64,000 bases of DNA, taken from contig NC_135257.1 in the NCBI RefSeq assembly GCF_964204865.1, forward strand, positions 992,001-1,056,000, written 5' to 3'. This DNA is from Styela clava. Its lineage: Eukaryota > Chordata > Ascidiacea > Stolidobranchia > Styelidae. The position numbers were made by a program, and so were the translations under genes. Shown one piece after another: positions 1-10,328 of the stretch. The number at the start of each line of letters is the position of its first letter. Within the stretch, counting starts at the first letter, position 1. A model generated the notes under the pieces. That model had not been told where the DNA came from. It worked only from the letters and a program-made list of their open reading frames with translations, and ran no database searches.

Positions 1-1386
1 TATGACTATTAATTACCATTTAAGGTAAATGAAAAAGCATAAGAAAAAGGTAAATTAAATCTGGATTAAATAATATTTTCTTAGGCTATGTATACAAATT
101 GTCAGAGATTTTGTTTTGTTTGTCGATGAGTCAGCATAACTTTGTAGTCGGGAGACTGCAGTATAGCAGATGATATGCCAGTCATGTCTACATCTTCGTA
201 CTCCGGGTCTAACGACACATCATAGCTGTTTGAACGAGAAGATGTATAATTAGAATAATATAAACTCATTTACGGTAAATATAATAGATATATCATAAAG
301 TAATATAAATATTTTACAAATAATCTGTAACCTATTTAAATGTAAGCGCTGATAAAATAGATGATGTCACCAAAACATATTTCAATAATTTGCGGTTTCC
401 ATAACTCTGAGAAAATACTAACCGTAGCATTGTTGTAGCTGAAAAGACAAAGATATCAGCTTCTGCAATTTGTTTTCCAATGCATTTACGTTCTCCAACT
501 GAGAATGTTATCACGTGATCCGATTTCACAAATTTTCCGTCTTTGTCCAAATGCCTGTCTGGGCGAAAAGCTTCGACGTCCGGCCCCCAGTACTTCAGAT
601 CATGATGAACACTCCACAAATTTGGATGAATGACAACGTCTTTTGGTATCTTATATCCACCAACTACAGTATCTGAAATGGTTTTGTGGTACAGCGCGCC
701 TGGAGCTATTGGGCGCAACCTCATAGTTTCAATCAAAGGCAATAATAGTAATATTCAAGTAGTTACTTGTATGGCAGATGCATGATCCTGGGGTCCAGAG
801 GGATACGTGAACTACCTCTTCGACTTAGTGCAAAAACGATTTATACCCTAATTCATTAGAATTATTTCATGCACATGTATATATGTAACACTTTTCTATT
901 GCTTCACGTTAGTCCCTCACTTACCTGGAAAATGGGAGGAAACACGACAGTGACGGAGCGAACGATAATAGGGAGAATTTGATATTAGCTAATGGCGCGT
1001 AGATGTCGGATACGAGCTCTTGCAATTCCATTTTCTTCTTTGACAAAAATTCTTTGTTCATACAACTCTGAATAACAAGTCGTGTGTTGGTAAGATATTG
1101 ACAAAACGCTGTAATCAGAGTCGTTTCTCGTCACAAAATTCAAATTTGTGTATTGTGATGTGGTAAATCGCCTTGCGTTACAATATTACATAATGCACTA
1201 CAGAATAAGGGCAGTTTACACATATTTTAGAATCAGGCTAGAAATGCTTGGTTATACCTGAGGATTTTTTTTTTGTGAAAATAACTCGATACGTTTCTCC
1301 CGGCGGATCTGCATAGCATATGGGCTATCTACTCACCTAATTCGAAAACGTCATCGATATTACAAAAATGAAACGTGAAATACTGC

Positions 1387-1416
1387 ATTATATATATATA
1401 TATATATATATATATG
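1387..1416. repeat. (TA)n microsatellite in P450 A intron 3
   Basis: A run of TA dinucleotides lies directly upstream of the exon 4 acceptor of copy A. The copy B counterpart at 9,049-9,060 is shorter. Length change here sits next to the polypyrimidine/acceptor region and may have contributed to loss of the AG in copy B. Confidence 0.9.
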
Positions 1417-1648
1417 CTAATTGCCAGATAGTTGATACCTTGGTTTATTAAGCAAAATACAATTGAGTTTACATTTTTCTAGCCAAGAAAACTTTTTTAC
1501 TAGACGGTGACGCCCAGGTTCTAACATGATAGAATTCGTATTCATCAGTATAGTATCCCATAAATGGTCACTAGTAAAAAAAGAACAAATTATACATTTG
1601 ACTAAAAATTACATATATTCCGGTCTATAAAAATGTTTACAATAATAT

Positions 1649-1836
1649 GGTTCCATTACATTTGAACCCACGTACATTTGAACCCATGACAATTGCCCCT
1701 GCATACTATTGCACCTATGAAAATTTTTTTGTTTTACGGATATTTGAACCCATACTAACCCTAACCCATGGGATTTAGCACCCGCATATAGGTTGAACCT
1801 GCGGATATACACATGGGTTCAAATGTACGGTCACCC
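1649..1836. mobile_element. 188-bp MITE (family GGTTCCATTAC), 8-bp TSD
   Basis: The element starts GGTTCCATTACATTTGAACC and ends in GGTCACCC. It is flanked by AATAATAT at 1641-1648 and 1837-1844. The duplicated P450 copy at about 9,290-9,300 has the same flanks with a single uninterrupted site, so this is a precise insertion after the duplication. A second copy in opposite orientation is at 22,997-23,201. An 8-bp duplication is hAT-like, but no transposase of this family is seen. Confidence 0.88.
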
Positions 1837-2786
1837 AATAATATATATATATGCTTAGTACTTACAAGAAAAACAACCTGGGCCATACGATACAGTAAAT
1901 AATCTCCCAAAGCTACAGACTCTCCGTTTTCAATAAAATCTTTCAAATCTTCAGACAAAAATTCATCTGCTTGTTCACAAATTATTTGGGGAAGATCTAA
2001 AACAATTTGTAAGCTACTTGAAAACCTGAAAGTTTGAAAAATGTCTAAAGCAATTCTTATTTGTTTGCGTTGGTATAAGTTGCCTTCATGGATTTATATC
2101 AGGTAACTTATAGATAAATTAGCACCAGAGTAAGCAGAAGTCAATTTTGTATTTTTCCATATGTTATAATTACAAGAGCTATACTAACTTACCTGGCATC
2201 ACCGATGCTACCGATTTCACCACGAATGGTTTCCAATTTTTCCATGAATCCCCATACTGAATGAAGAATAGTCCTCGATTATCTCGTATGGCTTCGAATA
2301 ATGGACCGGTAATACGACCAGACATCTCACTTTTATTTGTTAACAATCCTTCTTTTATTGCATCGTACCTGTGAGATTTGCATATGATCTATTATTACCT
2401 TATTATAAAGATAAAATACTGCTCAAATATTCGATATAAAATTAGCTAGAATTCACCTATCTTTTATCGTCATGACGAGTTCTAGAATTAGTATTTAAAA
2501 TTTCAAGGCAGCTTACTTCATTGAATCTTTTGAGTAAGTTAAAAATATGAGACAAAATACTAAATCTACGCCGCAAATTTCATATATATTATTATATATT
2601 TGAAAATTTATATTTCGTGACTAACCCTACAGAAACAAATGAACGCCGAGATTAAGATGGCCAATTGTCAATTTATATATCTCTTACTATCTACCGTCAA
2701 AGCATAGCTCACCCATTTAGAGCAGATCCAAACAATGGCCATCCCCATGGCCCAGGCATATTTCTGAATTCAGTCGTTTCTGACAT

Positions 2787-4311
2787 CTTGATTAATATCC
2801 TTCTAGAATCTATAGATGATTCAACTACCTCATATAGCTAAATGTTTCAAAATCGTGCTTGTAAGTGAAAATTCGACGATTCTGTTTTGCGAACTAATTT
2901 ATTATTTAATAATACCTCAATAGAATCAGAGCTGAAATATTCTAGACACACGTTAGAGAAGTTATCAGTTTGTTAATATAAACATGACCGCAGATAAAAT
3001 TGGTCGATGTAGCACTGATCATACAATTAATAGGAGGTTTCAAACTTTATTCAAGGATTGCATAGAAATTGATGTTTTTTTTCAACAAGAACATACTTTT
3101 TATAAATAGCCTGGCGTATGGCGTAACTCTAATCTGGTACACATAATGCGTTCCGGTGTCCGCCATCTTGGTTCACATACTTCAAGAGTACCAATTTTTA
3201 ATTAAAGATTGAATTATTTATTGCTGTTTCTCACAGGTACAGTAGCTGAAACTATAACCCAACACCAACGACAATTTATTAAACAATCCATGAATCCACT
3301 ACGTGTCCAAAGATTCTCTCTGTCCACAACGTGACATTAAAGTCTGAATAATATCGGCGCCGTTGTTAAGGGGAAATGTCCATACTTCCTTCCCTCATGA
3401 AATTACTCGAAATGCTCTCTCGGGAAATTATGTTAAGCATCAACAGATTGTCATTAATATCACATTCTACGTGAGATGCCTGATAATGGATTTCACTCGT
3501 GTACAGTGCGCGCTATGACACAGATAATGAAAATATGATACTTCAATTAAACGCGCTGCATTCACAACTACTTTCATGCATTAGTCAATGTAGCAAAGTG
3601 AACCGCACCGCCACGAACTTCAACACCTTCTTGGTACCTGCTTGGTATATTAAAAATATTTGAAGAAGTTAGCAACAGCACATATCATTTTGAATTTTTA
3701 ACTGCAAGTTTGTCAAACGTAAAAAACGGATATATACAAATGCATTTGATACGGTTATGATGCCATTTATTTATTAATTTTTTTTATAATCTCCATCTTT
3801 TACATAGAGATCTAATTGTAAGGATCTACATTTCAAAACATTTGGCGTTTTTTTTAGTTTTATATTGTCTACCCGTCTTATGTGGACAAATGGATGGAAA
3901 TTGAAGTCAATTTATATTTGAATATGAACCAAAGTAACAGTATGTTACAGAAGTAACAGTGAAATATTTAGTCAGCATTTACTCTGATGAATAGGCTGCA
4001 CTAAGTGAAAAATGAGTCATATAATATTTCGTGGATGAAGTCGCATATAAAAAAATCTATATTATATGTTACAAATTTTGAAATGCCGTGCAATATCGGT
4101 TGTCAAACTAACATTCAATATATTAGATTTTATCGACAGGACATTTGATTGCAAACAACTTGTTCGAACTTGAAATTGAATAGACTACAATGCTCAAGAG
4201 TCAAGACAAGCCTTTTGTCAATGAGTTTAAACAATTTTCACTAATTATTGAATCAAATAGGACTGACGGAAGTGTACCAGCTATGTCCAAGCAATATTTC
4301 ATCCTCTAAAA
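2787..4311. other. Upstream flank of P450 A, no gene seen
   Basis: The first 780 bases are the duplicated 5' flank also found upstream of copy B. The rest is AT-rich unique DNA without a convincing ORF or splice-bounded exon. A fragment of the CTTCGGGAGCA-type MITE lies at about 3,120-3,192. Confidence 0.5.
3120..3192. mobile_element. Right-end fragment of the 220-240 bp MITE
   Basis: The stretch ending CGCCATCTTGGTTCACATAC matches the right half of the elements at 8,093, 18,702 and 24,881, but the left half is missing. The equivalent place in the right-hand duplication unit (about 10,620) lacks it. Confidence 0.7.
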
Positions 4312-5203
4312 CAGTGGTCCTTAAAGTATGGGTCGCGACCCAAACATGGGTCGCGGAAGGTTTAAAAATGGGTCGCGACAAGGTCGTCAACGCAAGGGCA
4401 ATCTAAGAGGAGAAGGAAGAATTTTCAGCTTTCCCAATGTTTCAATTTAGCTTCTAAACTCTGGTATTTAAAAATAATGAAATATAAAATTTCATTCACG
4501 GAAAGAACTGTCTTGTGCTCATTGTTACATCACAATTCTGATATGCCAGTCACGTGTATTAGTTTTATGGTATCGGTAACCATGCACGTCGCTTGTCGTT
4601 GTGTTGACCGCGTGGAATGTCGTCTTAGTGGATAAAAATAACCAACAATGGGTGTCTTTTTGGTAATGTAAATTGTAATAGACGACGCAATGAAAAAGCT
4701 CGCTTCTCGACATTAGATTATTCAATTTCTAGAGAAAATGTGACTTCATCTCGAGGCACCATTTACCGCGAACGAAGCAGTGTGTGCACATTTGATGAGT
4801 AAAAAGTTGTATATTGCGAGAGATACCGAAGGCCAGCTAGGATGTTGTGTTTGCGACGGACAGGGGACGCCTTTTCTGCTACAATTCGCGACAAGGCACT
4901 TGTGCGAGCGAGGATATTTGGCACTGACGTTTATCAAAACTAAGCTCGCAATCGCCTCGATACCCGTGACAACTTGTGTATTGCGTTAAGTAAAATAGAG
5001 CTGTGTATTGAAGATATAATGAAAAGGAAATTTCAGTTTCATCAATCTCACTGAGTCAATGGACTGTTTCTAATAAATAGTTGTCTGTATTTGAGTCAAA
5101 CTGTACTAACATTAAAAACACATTTTGCATTATTTAGGATTGGGTCGCGAGTATTCATAAAACTCAGATTTGGGTCGCGCTCGAAAAAGTTTAAGAACCA
5201 CTG
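4312..5203. mobile_element. 892-bp non-autonomous hAT element with 8-bp TSD
   Basis: Imperfect terminal inverted repeats CAGTGGTCCTTAAA and TTTAAGAACCACTG are flanked by a perfect 8-bp duplication CTCTAAAA (4304-4311 and 5204-5211). The subterminal GGGTCGCG blocks are typical of animal hAT elements. At about 4,858-4,960 on the plus strand the frame FATRHLCERGY...FIKTK resembles the C-terminal dimerisation region of ZBED/SCAND3-type hAT transposases. The element is therefore a deletion derivative of an autonomous hAT. The rest of the transposase is absent or unrecognisable. Confidence 0.92.
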
Positions 5204-5366
5204 CTCTAAAAGGATGAACATCATTTTTATTGTTGTAAATTGTTTACTATAGCATATTTACATTTAAAACGCCATTTGCGAACGTCACAATACATGAGGA
5301 AAATGCTCAAATATAGGAACACCAAGGACATAACAGAGAAGTATCAAACCTTTACAGTACACTTAC

Positions 5367-5618
5367 GGGTAGTCTATACATCATCAAAAAACTCCTGACT
5401 TTGCTGAGCTGAAATGCGATCGCGGAACCGCCATACGGTGCCAAATTTTTTATTTTTGATAACGTCATTGCACAAAACTGAGTGTGATACGAGCCCCATT
5501 CTGACATCATATAATAGATGTATATAGCGAACCGATATTTAGTATGTTCCATTGATCGACGTAGTAATGAGAATTCATTGGCGTAATTTTGCATTAGATT
5601 AAAGGCATTTACGGCGTT
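5367..5618 (-). CDS. Orphan candidate exon, unknown protein
   Basis: On the minus strand an open frame of exactly 84 codons lies between an acceptor (TTACAG at 5,624-5,619) and a strong donor GTAAGT starting at 5,366. Both boundaries are phase 0. The peptide is rich in aromatic and hydrophobic residues (MEHTKYRFAIYIYYMMSEW) with no motif I recognise. It lies in the spacer between the two P450 copies on the same strand. I found no partner exons nearby, so it may be a chance ORF, a lone exon of a gene in that spacer, or transposon-derived. No function can be assigned. Confidence 0.25.
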
Positions 5619-6419
5619 CTGTAATTTTATTGGACACGAAATAAACCAATAGATCGTTTGTTATTCTGTTGTAGATCTAGATGATCATCATGTTGTTAGT
5701 ATTCCTTTTCTTCCCCCTCTCTTTTTGTGAAAAATCGCTTTTCTCAAGTTGCGGTACGTTTTAGATTTCGATTCCATATATTTGAAAATAACTCTCTTGT
5801 TTTGAATAATATGCTAGTTATATTAAGCGTTGCATTTGTCAAATTCCGCAGTAGGTATAAACAAATACAAATATCTTCAAATAAAACTGTTGTATTAGTA
5901 GAAATGACAGTAAACTTAGCAAACTGATGAGAAAATATACTCGATATCTGTGCTGAGCAGAAACTCCCGGATAAAGTTAACTTGGAGATATTACTTTTTG
6001 TCATTAAAATTTTTATATTCTCAACAAACGCTAATTAAAATTTCGTGCCATGTGCAGATTTTTTTATATGGATTTTTATATGGATATAGTGGACTATTAA
6101 TGACCAGTTAAGGTAAATGATAAAGCATAATAAATAGGTAAATTAAATCTGGATTAAATAATATTTTCTTAGGCTATGTATACAAATTGTCAGAGATATT
6201 GTTTTGTTTGTCGATGAGTCAGCCTAACTTTGTAGTCGGGAGGCTTCAGTATAGCAGATGATATGCCAGTCATGTCAACATCTTCGTACTCCGGGTCTAA
6301 CGACACATCATAGCTGTTTGAACGAGAAGATGTATAATTAGAATAATATGAACTTATTTACGGTAATTATAATAGATATATCATAAAGTAATATAAATAT
6401 TTTACAAATAATCTGTAAC

Positions 6420-9400
6420 TTATTTAAATCTAAGCGCTGATAAAATAGATGATGTCACCAAAACATATTTCAAGAATTTGCGGTTTCCATAACTCTGAGA
6501 AAATACTAACCGTAGCATTATTGTAGCTAAAAAGACAAAGATATCAGCTTCTGCAATTGGTTTTCCGGTGCATTTACGTTCTCCAATTGAGAATGGTATC
6601 ACGTGATCCGATTTCACAAATCTTCCGTCTTTGTCCAAATGCCTGTCTGGGCGAAAAGCTTCGACGTCCGGCCCCCAGTACTTCGGATCATGATGGACAC
6701 TCCACAAATTTGGATGAATGACAACGTCTTTAGGTATCTTATATCCACCAACTTTAGTATCAGAAATGGTTCTGTGGTACAGACTGCCTGGAGCTATTGG
6801 GCGCAACCTCATAGTTTCTTGTATAACCGCTTTCAAGAATGGTACTTTTTCTTGACATTTGTAAAGATCCCATATAGCTGAATAGAAACGGTTTGCATAG
6901 CATCAACTACAAAGCATTCTTCGATAGCTCAGAATATTTAGTATACTATAATTTTCTATTGCGTCATGCGGCTTGTCCAAACCTGCCGATATTATGCGAT
7001 TGGTTGCGACTGCATTTTTTGACAATTTGACATTATAATGAATGTTTTTTATTTAATCAGTGACTTGGAATCTATCGGCGTTGTTTACGCCCCAATTTGC
7101 AGAAATTTCATGCGCTCTCATGGAAGTGAACAAATAATTTTTCGAAACAATTCAAACAATTTATTTCATTTGAAATATATAAAAATTTCCGAAAAGTATA
7201 CTAGGGTATGAATTCCAGAATAAATTTGCCATACATTCATAACCTTTCATGCCTTCTTCAATTTCATGTTGAACTTCTCTCATCATATCTGGATGTTTCG
7301 AAAGGAATAAAACGACCCACATCAATTGGTTCGCCACAGTCGCTGAACCGGCTGATATCATGTCCATAAAGATTAGCGCAAGTGATTCCAGATCGCCTTG
7401 ATCGGGTTCAGGATATTCTAAACATTGAACACTGTATTTGCATCACATAATTATGCCTGTTTTTTCTTGAGAGTTTTTTTCGCTTAGAAACGAATATAAT
7501 TGAAACCAAACTACAATACCCAAATAACTACAAAATTTATAGAGTTGTGACTTATTCGGAAATGCTGGCAGGATTCACCTAATAGAGACTGGGTGTGTGG
7601 AAGGACACATTTAATCAAATGTTTGAATAAGCAATCATTATTATGAGTTACTTGCTTGCGTATTTTACTTCTGTAGTTGCATTCAAATACAAAAAGGACA
7701 TTTGAACTATTTTTTTCTTACCATACGTTATAAACATGTCGCAAAAAATTTACATAAAAAATAGAAATGATGTTTGATGTAAAGTAAATTGAAAATCAAC
7801 CAGATAATTAATATACTGTACCGTTTCCCACCTTCAAAAAAGAAACAAGTCAGGTCCTTCATGTGGGAACGTTTTTCTTGTCGATGTTCTTCTATCAGAG
7901 CAATAATCCTGTTTACAATTTTTGATCTGCGGGCGCTTTCATCAGCCAGAAAACTGTTTATTACATTTTAAGTAACTATTAACTAGTATTATCTTTACCT
8001 AAGAACTAATAAACTATTTTGGAAATCCCATGTAGCTCTTTGTAACTGATTAGAATGCGTTAGAATTAGAAATGTTGTGTCAAAGATTAATAGGTACTAT
8101 CAAAGTATGTGAACCAAGATTGCGGACACCGGAACGTAGTATGTGTACCCGTTTAAGGTTAGGCCATAATTTTAAGGTACAAATACTGCGGGAGTCACTT
8201 GGTTAGTCCCCGAACTCATAATAGAACTAAAATGAGGAAAATTGGAATAAAATAAAATGGCCTTACCCTAACCTGGTACACACCACGTTCCGGTGTCCGC
8301 CATCTTGGTTCACATATTTCGGAAACGAACGATAATCGTGCTCACTCATATTGTGAGTCGATGCCCCATGCGCAGTTATCAATCAAAGTCGATTATAGTA
8401 ATATTCGAGTAGTTACTTGTATGGCAGATGCATGATCCTGAGGTCCAGCGGGATACGTGAACTATCTCTTCGACTTAGTGCTAAATCGATTTATACCCTA
8501 ATTCATTAGAATTGGTTCATGCACATGTATATATGCATATTTATGAATCACTTGTCTATAGCTTCACGTTAGTCCCTCACTTACCTGGAAAATGGGGGGA
8601 AATACGACAGTGACGGAGCGAACCATAATATGGAGAATTTGATATTAGTTAAAGGCGCGTAGATGTCAGATACGAGCTTTTGCAATTCCATTTTCTTCTT
8701 TGACAAAAATCCTTTGTTCATACAACTCTGAATAACAAGTCGTGTGTTGGTTAGATATTGTCAAAACGCTGTAATTAGAGTCGTTTCTTGTCACAAAATG
8801 CAAATTTTTGTATTGTGATGTGGTAAATCGCCTTGCGTTACAATATTACATAATGCACTACAGAATAAGGGCAGTTTACACATATTTTTAGAATCAGGTT
8901 AGAAATGCTTAGGTGGACCTGAGGATTTTTTTTCTGTGAAAATAACTCGATACGTTTCTCCCGGCGGATATGCAATACCATACGGGCTAGCTACTCACTT
9001 AATTCGGAAACGTCATCGATATTACAAAAATGAAACGTGAAATACGCAATATATATATATAATGCTAATTGCCAGATAGTTTATACCTTGATTTATTAAG
9101 CAAAATTTAATTAAATTCACATTTTTCTAGCCAAGAAAATATTTTTACTAGACGGTGACGCCCAGGTTCTAATATGATGATTTTCGTATTCATCAGTAGT
9201 ATCCCATAAATGGTCGCTATAGTAAAAAAAGCACAAATTATACATTTGACTAAAAATTACTTTTATTCCGGTCTCTAAAAATGTTTACAATAATATATAT
9301 ATATGCTTAGTACTTACAAGAAAAACAACCTGGGCCATACGATACAGTAAATAATCTCCCAATGCTACAGACTCTCCGTTTTCAATAAAATCATTCAAAT

Positions 9401-10328
9401 CTTCAGACAAAAATTTATCTGCTTGTTCACAAATTATTTGGGGAAGATCTAAAAGAATTTGTAAGCTACTTGAAAACCTGAAAGTTTGAAAAATTTCTAA
9501 AGCAATTCTTGTTTATTTGTGTTGGTATAAGTTGCCTGCATGGATTTATATCAGGTAACCTATAGATAAATTAGCACCAAAGTAAGCAGAAGTCAATTTT
9601 GTATTGTTATGATTACAAGAGCTATACTAACTTACCTGGCATCACTGATGCTACTGATTTGACCAAGAATGGTTTCCACTTTTTCCATGAATCTCCATAC
9701 TGGATAAAGAACAGGCCCCGATTATCTCGTATGGCTTCGAATAATGGACCGGTAATACGACCAGACATCTCGCTTTTATTTGTTAACAATCCTTCTTTTA
9801 TTGCATCGTACCTGTGAGATTTGCATATGATCTATTATTACCTTATTATAAAGATAAAATACTGCTCAAATATTCGATAAAAAATTAGCTAGAATTCATC
9901 TATCTTTTATCGTCATGACGAGTTCTAGAATTAGTATTTAAGATTTCAAGGCAGCTTACTTCATTGAATCTTTTGAGTAAGTTAAAAGTATGAGACGAAA
10001 TACTAAATCTACGCCGCAAATTTTATATATATATTTGAAAATTTATATTTCGTGACTAACCCTACAGAAACAAATGAACGCCGAGATTAAGATGGCCAAT
10101 TGTCAATTTATATACTGTATATCTTACTATCTACCGTCAAAGCATAGCCTACCCATTTAAAACAACGCAATCTTGGTTGAACATTTTGTATCGAAATATA
10201 TTTCCATAATGCTGGTTTGCCCAATTCAGCAAAGTTTTTTCAGCAAACGATGTGAGCTGTAGAGCAGATCCAAACAATGGCCATCCCCATGGCCCAGGCA
10301 TATTACTGAAATCATTCGTTTCTGACAT
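6420..10328 (-). pseudogene. Cytochrome P450 copy B, eight exons, damaged in exons 4-5
   Basis: Proposed exons: E1 10328-10153, E2 9811-9632, E3 9477-9318, E4 9044-8999, E5 8786-8585, E6 7953-7832, E7 7417-7244, E8 6877-6420. All phases join and sum to 1,518 nt (505 codons plus stop), a normal P450 length. It starts MSETNDFSNMPGPWGWP, with no hydrophobic anchor before the hinge. The I helix reads SAGSATVAN, so the usual acidic residue of (A/G)Gx(D/E)T is Ala. K helix is ETMR, then FRPDRH, and the heme loop is FSIGERKCTG. E2 needs donor GTTAGT rather than the overlapping GTAAGT. Two lesions: TGA at 8763-8761 where copy A has TGT (Cys), and the E4 acceptor reads TTGCG where copy A has TGCAG. 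Heme-thiolate monooxygenase by family; CYP2-like assignment is tentative. Probably non-functional as written. Confidence 0.85.
8093..8329. mobile_element. MITE with CCATCTTGGTTCACAT ends in P450 B intron 5
   Basis: Inverted ends carry GTATGTGAACCAAGAT and its complement near 8,300, with GTTCCGGTGTCCGCCATCTT subterminally. Homologous copies are at 18,702-18,923 and 24,881-25,116. The target duplication is not clear here, so ends are approximate. Confidence 0.8.

Larger units (their letters stand above)
332..2786 (-). pseudogene. Cytochrome P450 copy A, truncated (CYP2-like)
   Basis: Exons on the minus strand by homology with copy B: E1 2786-2713, E2 2368-2189, E3 2025-1866, E4 1382-1337, E5 1126-925, and a partial last exon 730-332. 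E1 carries the proline-rich hinge (MPGPWGWP) but lacks 34 codons in frame relative to B. E1 to E5 join in phase without stops. The two exons that should follow, including the I-helix exon, are absent, and the last exon begins abruptly at ETMR. The deletion corresponds to 6,819-8,380 of copy B. The K-helix ExxR (ETMR), FRPDRH and the heme loop FSVGERKCIG remain, so the protein end is well conserved. A functional P450 cannot be made without the I helix. I infer a recent pseudogene, or an assembly error if reads show otherwise. Subfamily is uncertain. Confidence 0.85.
1..3570. repeat. Left unit of a tandem P450 duplication
   Basis: This stretch matches 6,085-11,045 in the same order and orientation, including exons, introns and about 800 bases upstream of the start codon (for example, similar blocks around 3,230-3,560 and 10,690-11,040). 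The left unit may begin before the window. Differences from the right unit are a missing block equal to 6,819-8,380, a 102-base gap in exon 1, and a 188-bp MITE in intron 3. Similarity was judged by eye. Confidence 0.85.

Noticed and set aside
8761..8763. TGA as a selenocysteine or readthrough codon in P450 B
   Set aside because: Copy A has TGT (Cys) at the same codon, the position is not catalytic, and the neighbouring splice acceptor is also lost, so decay is the simpler reading.
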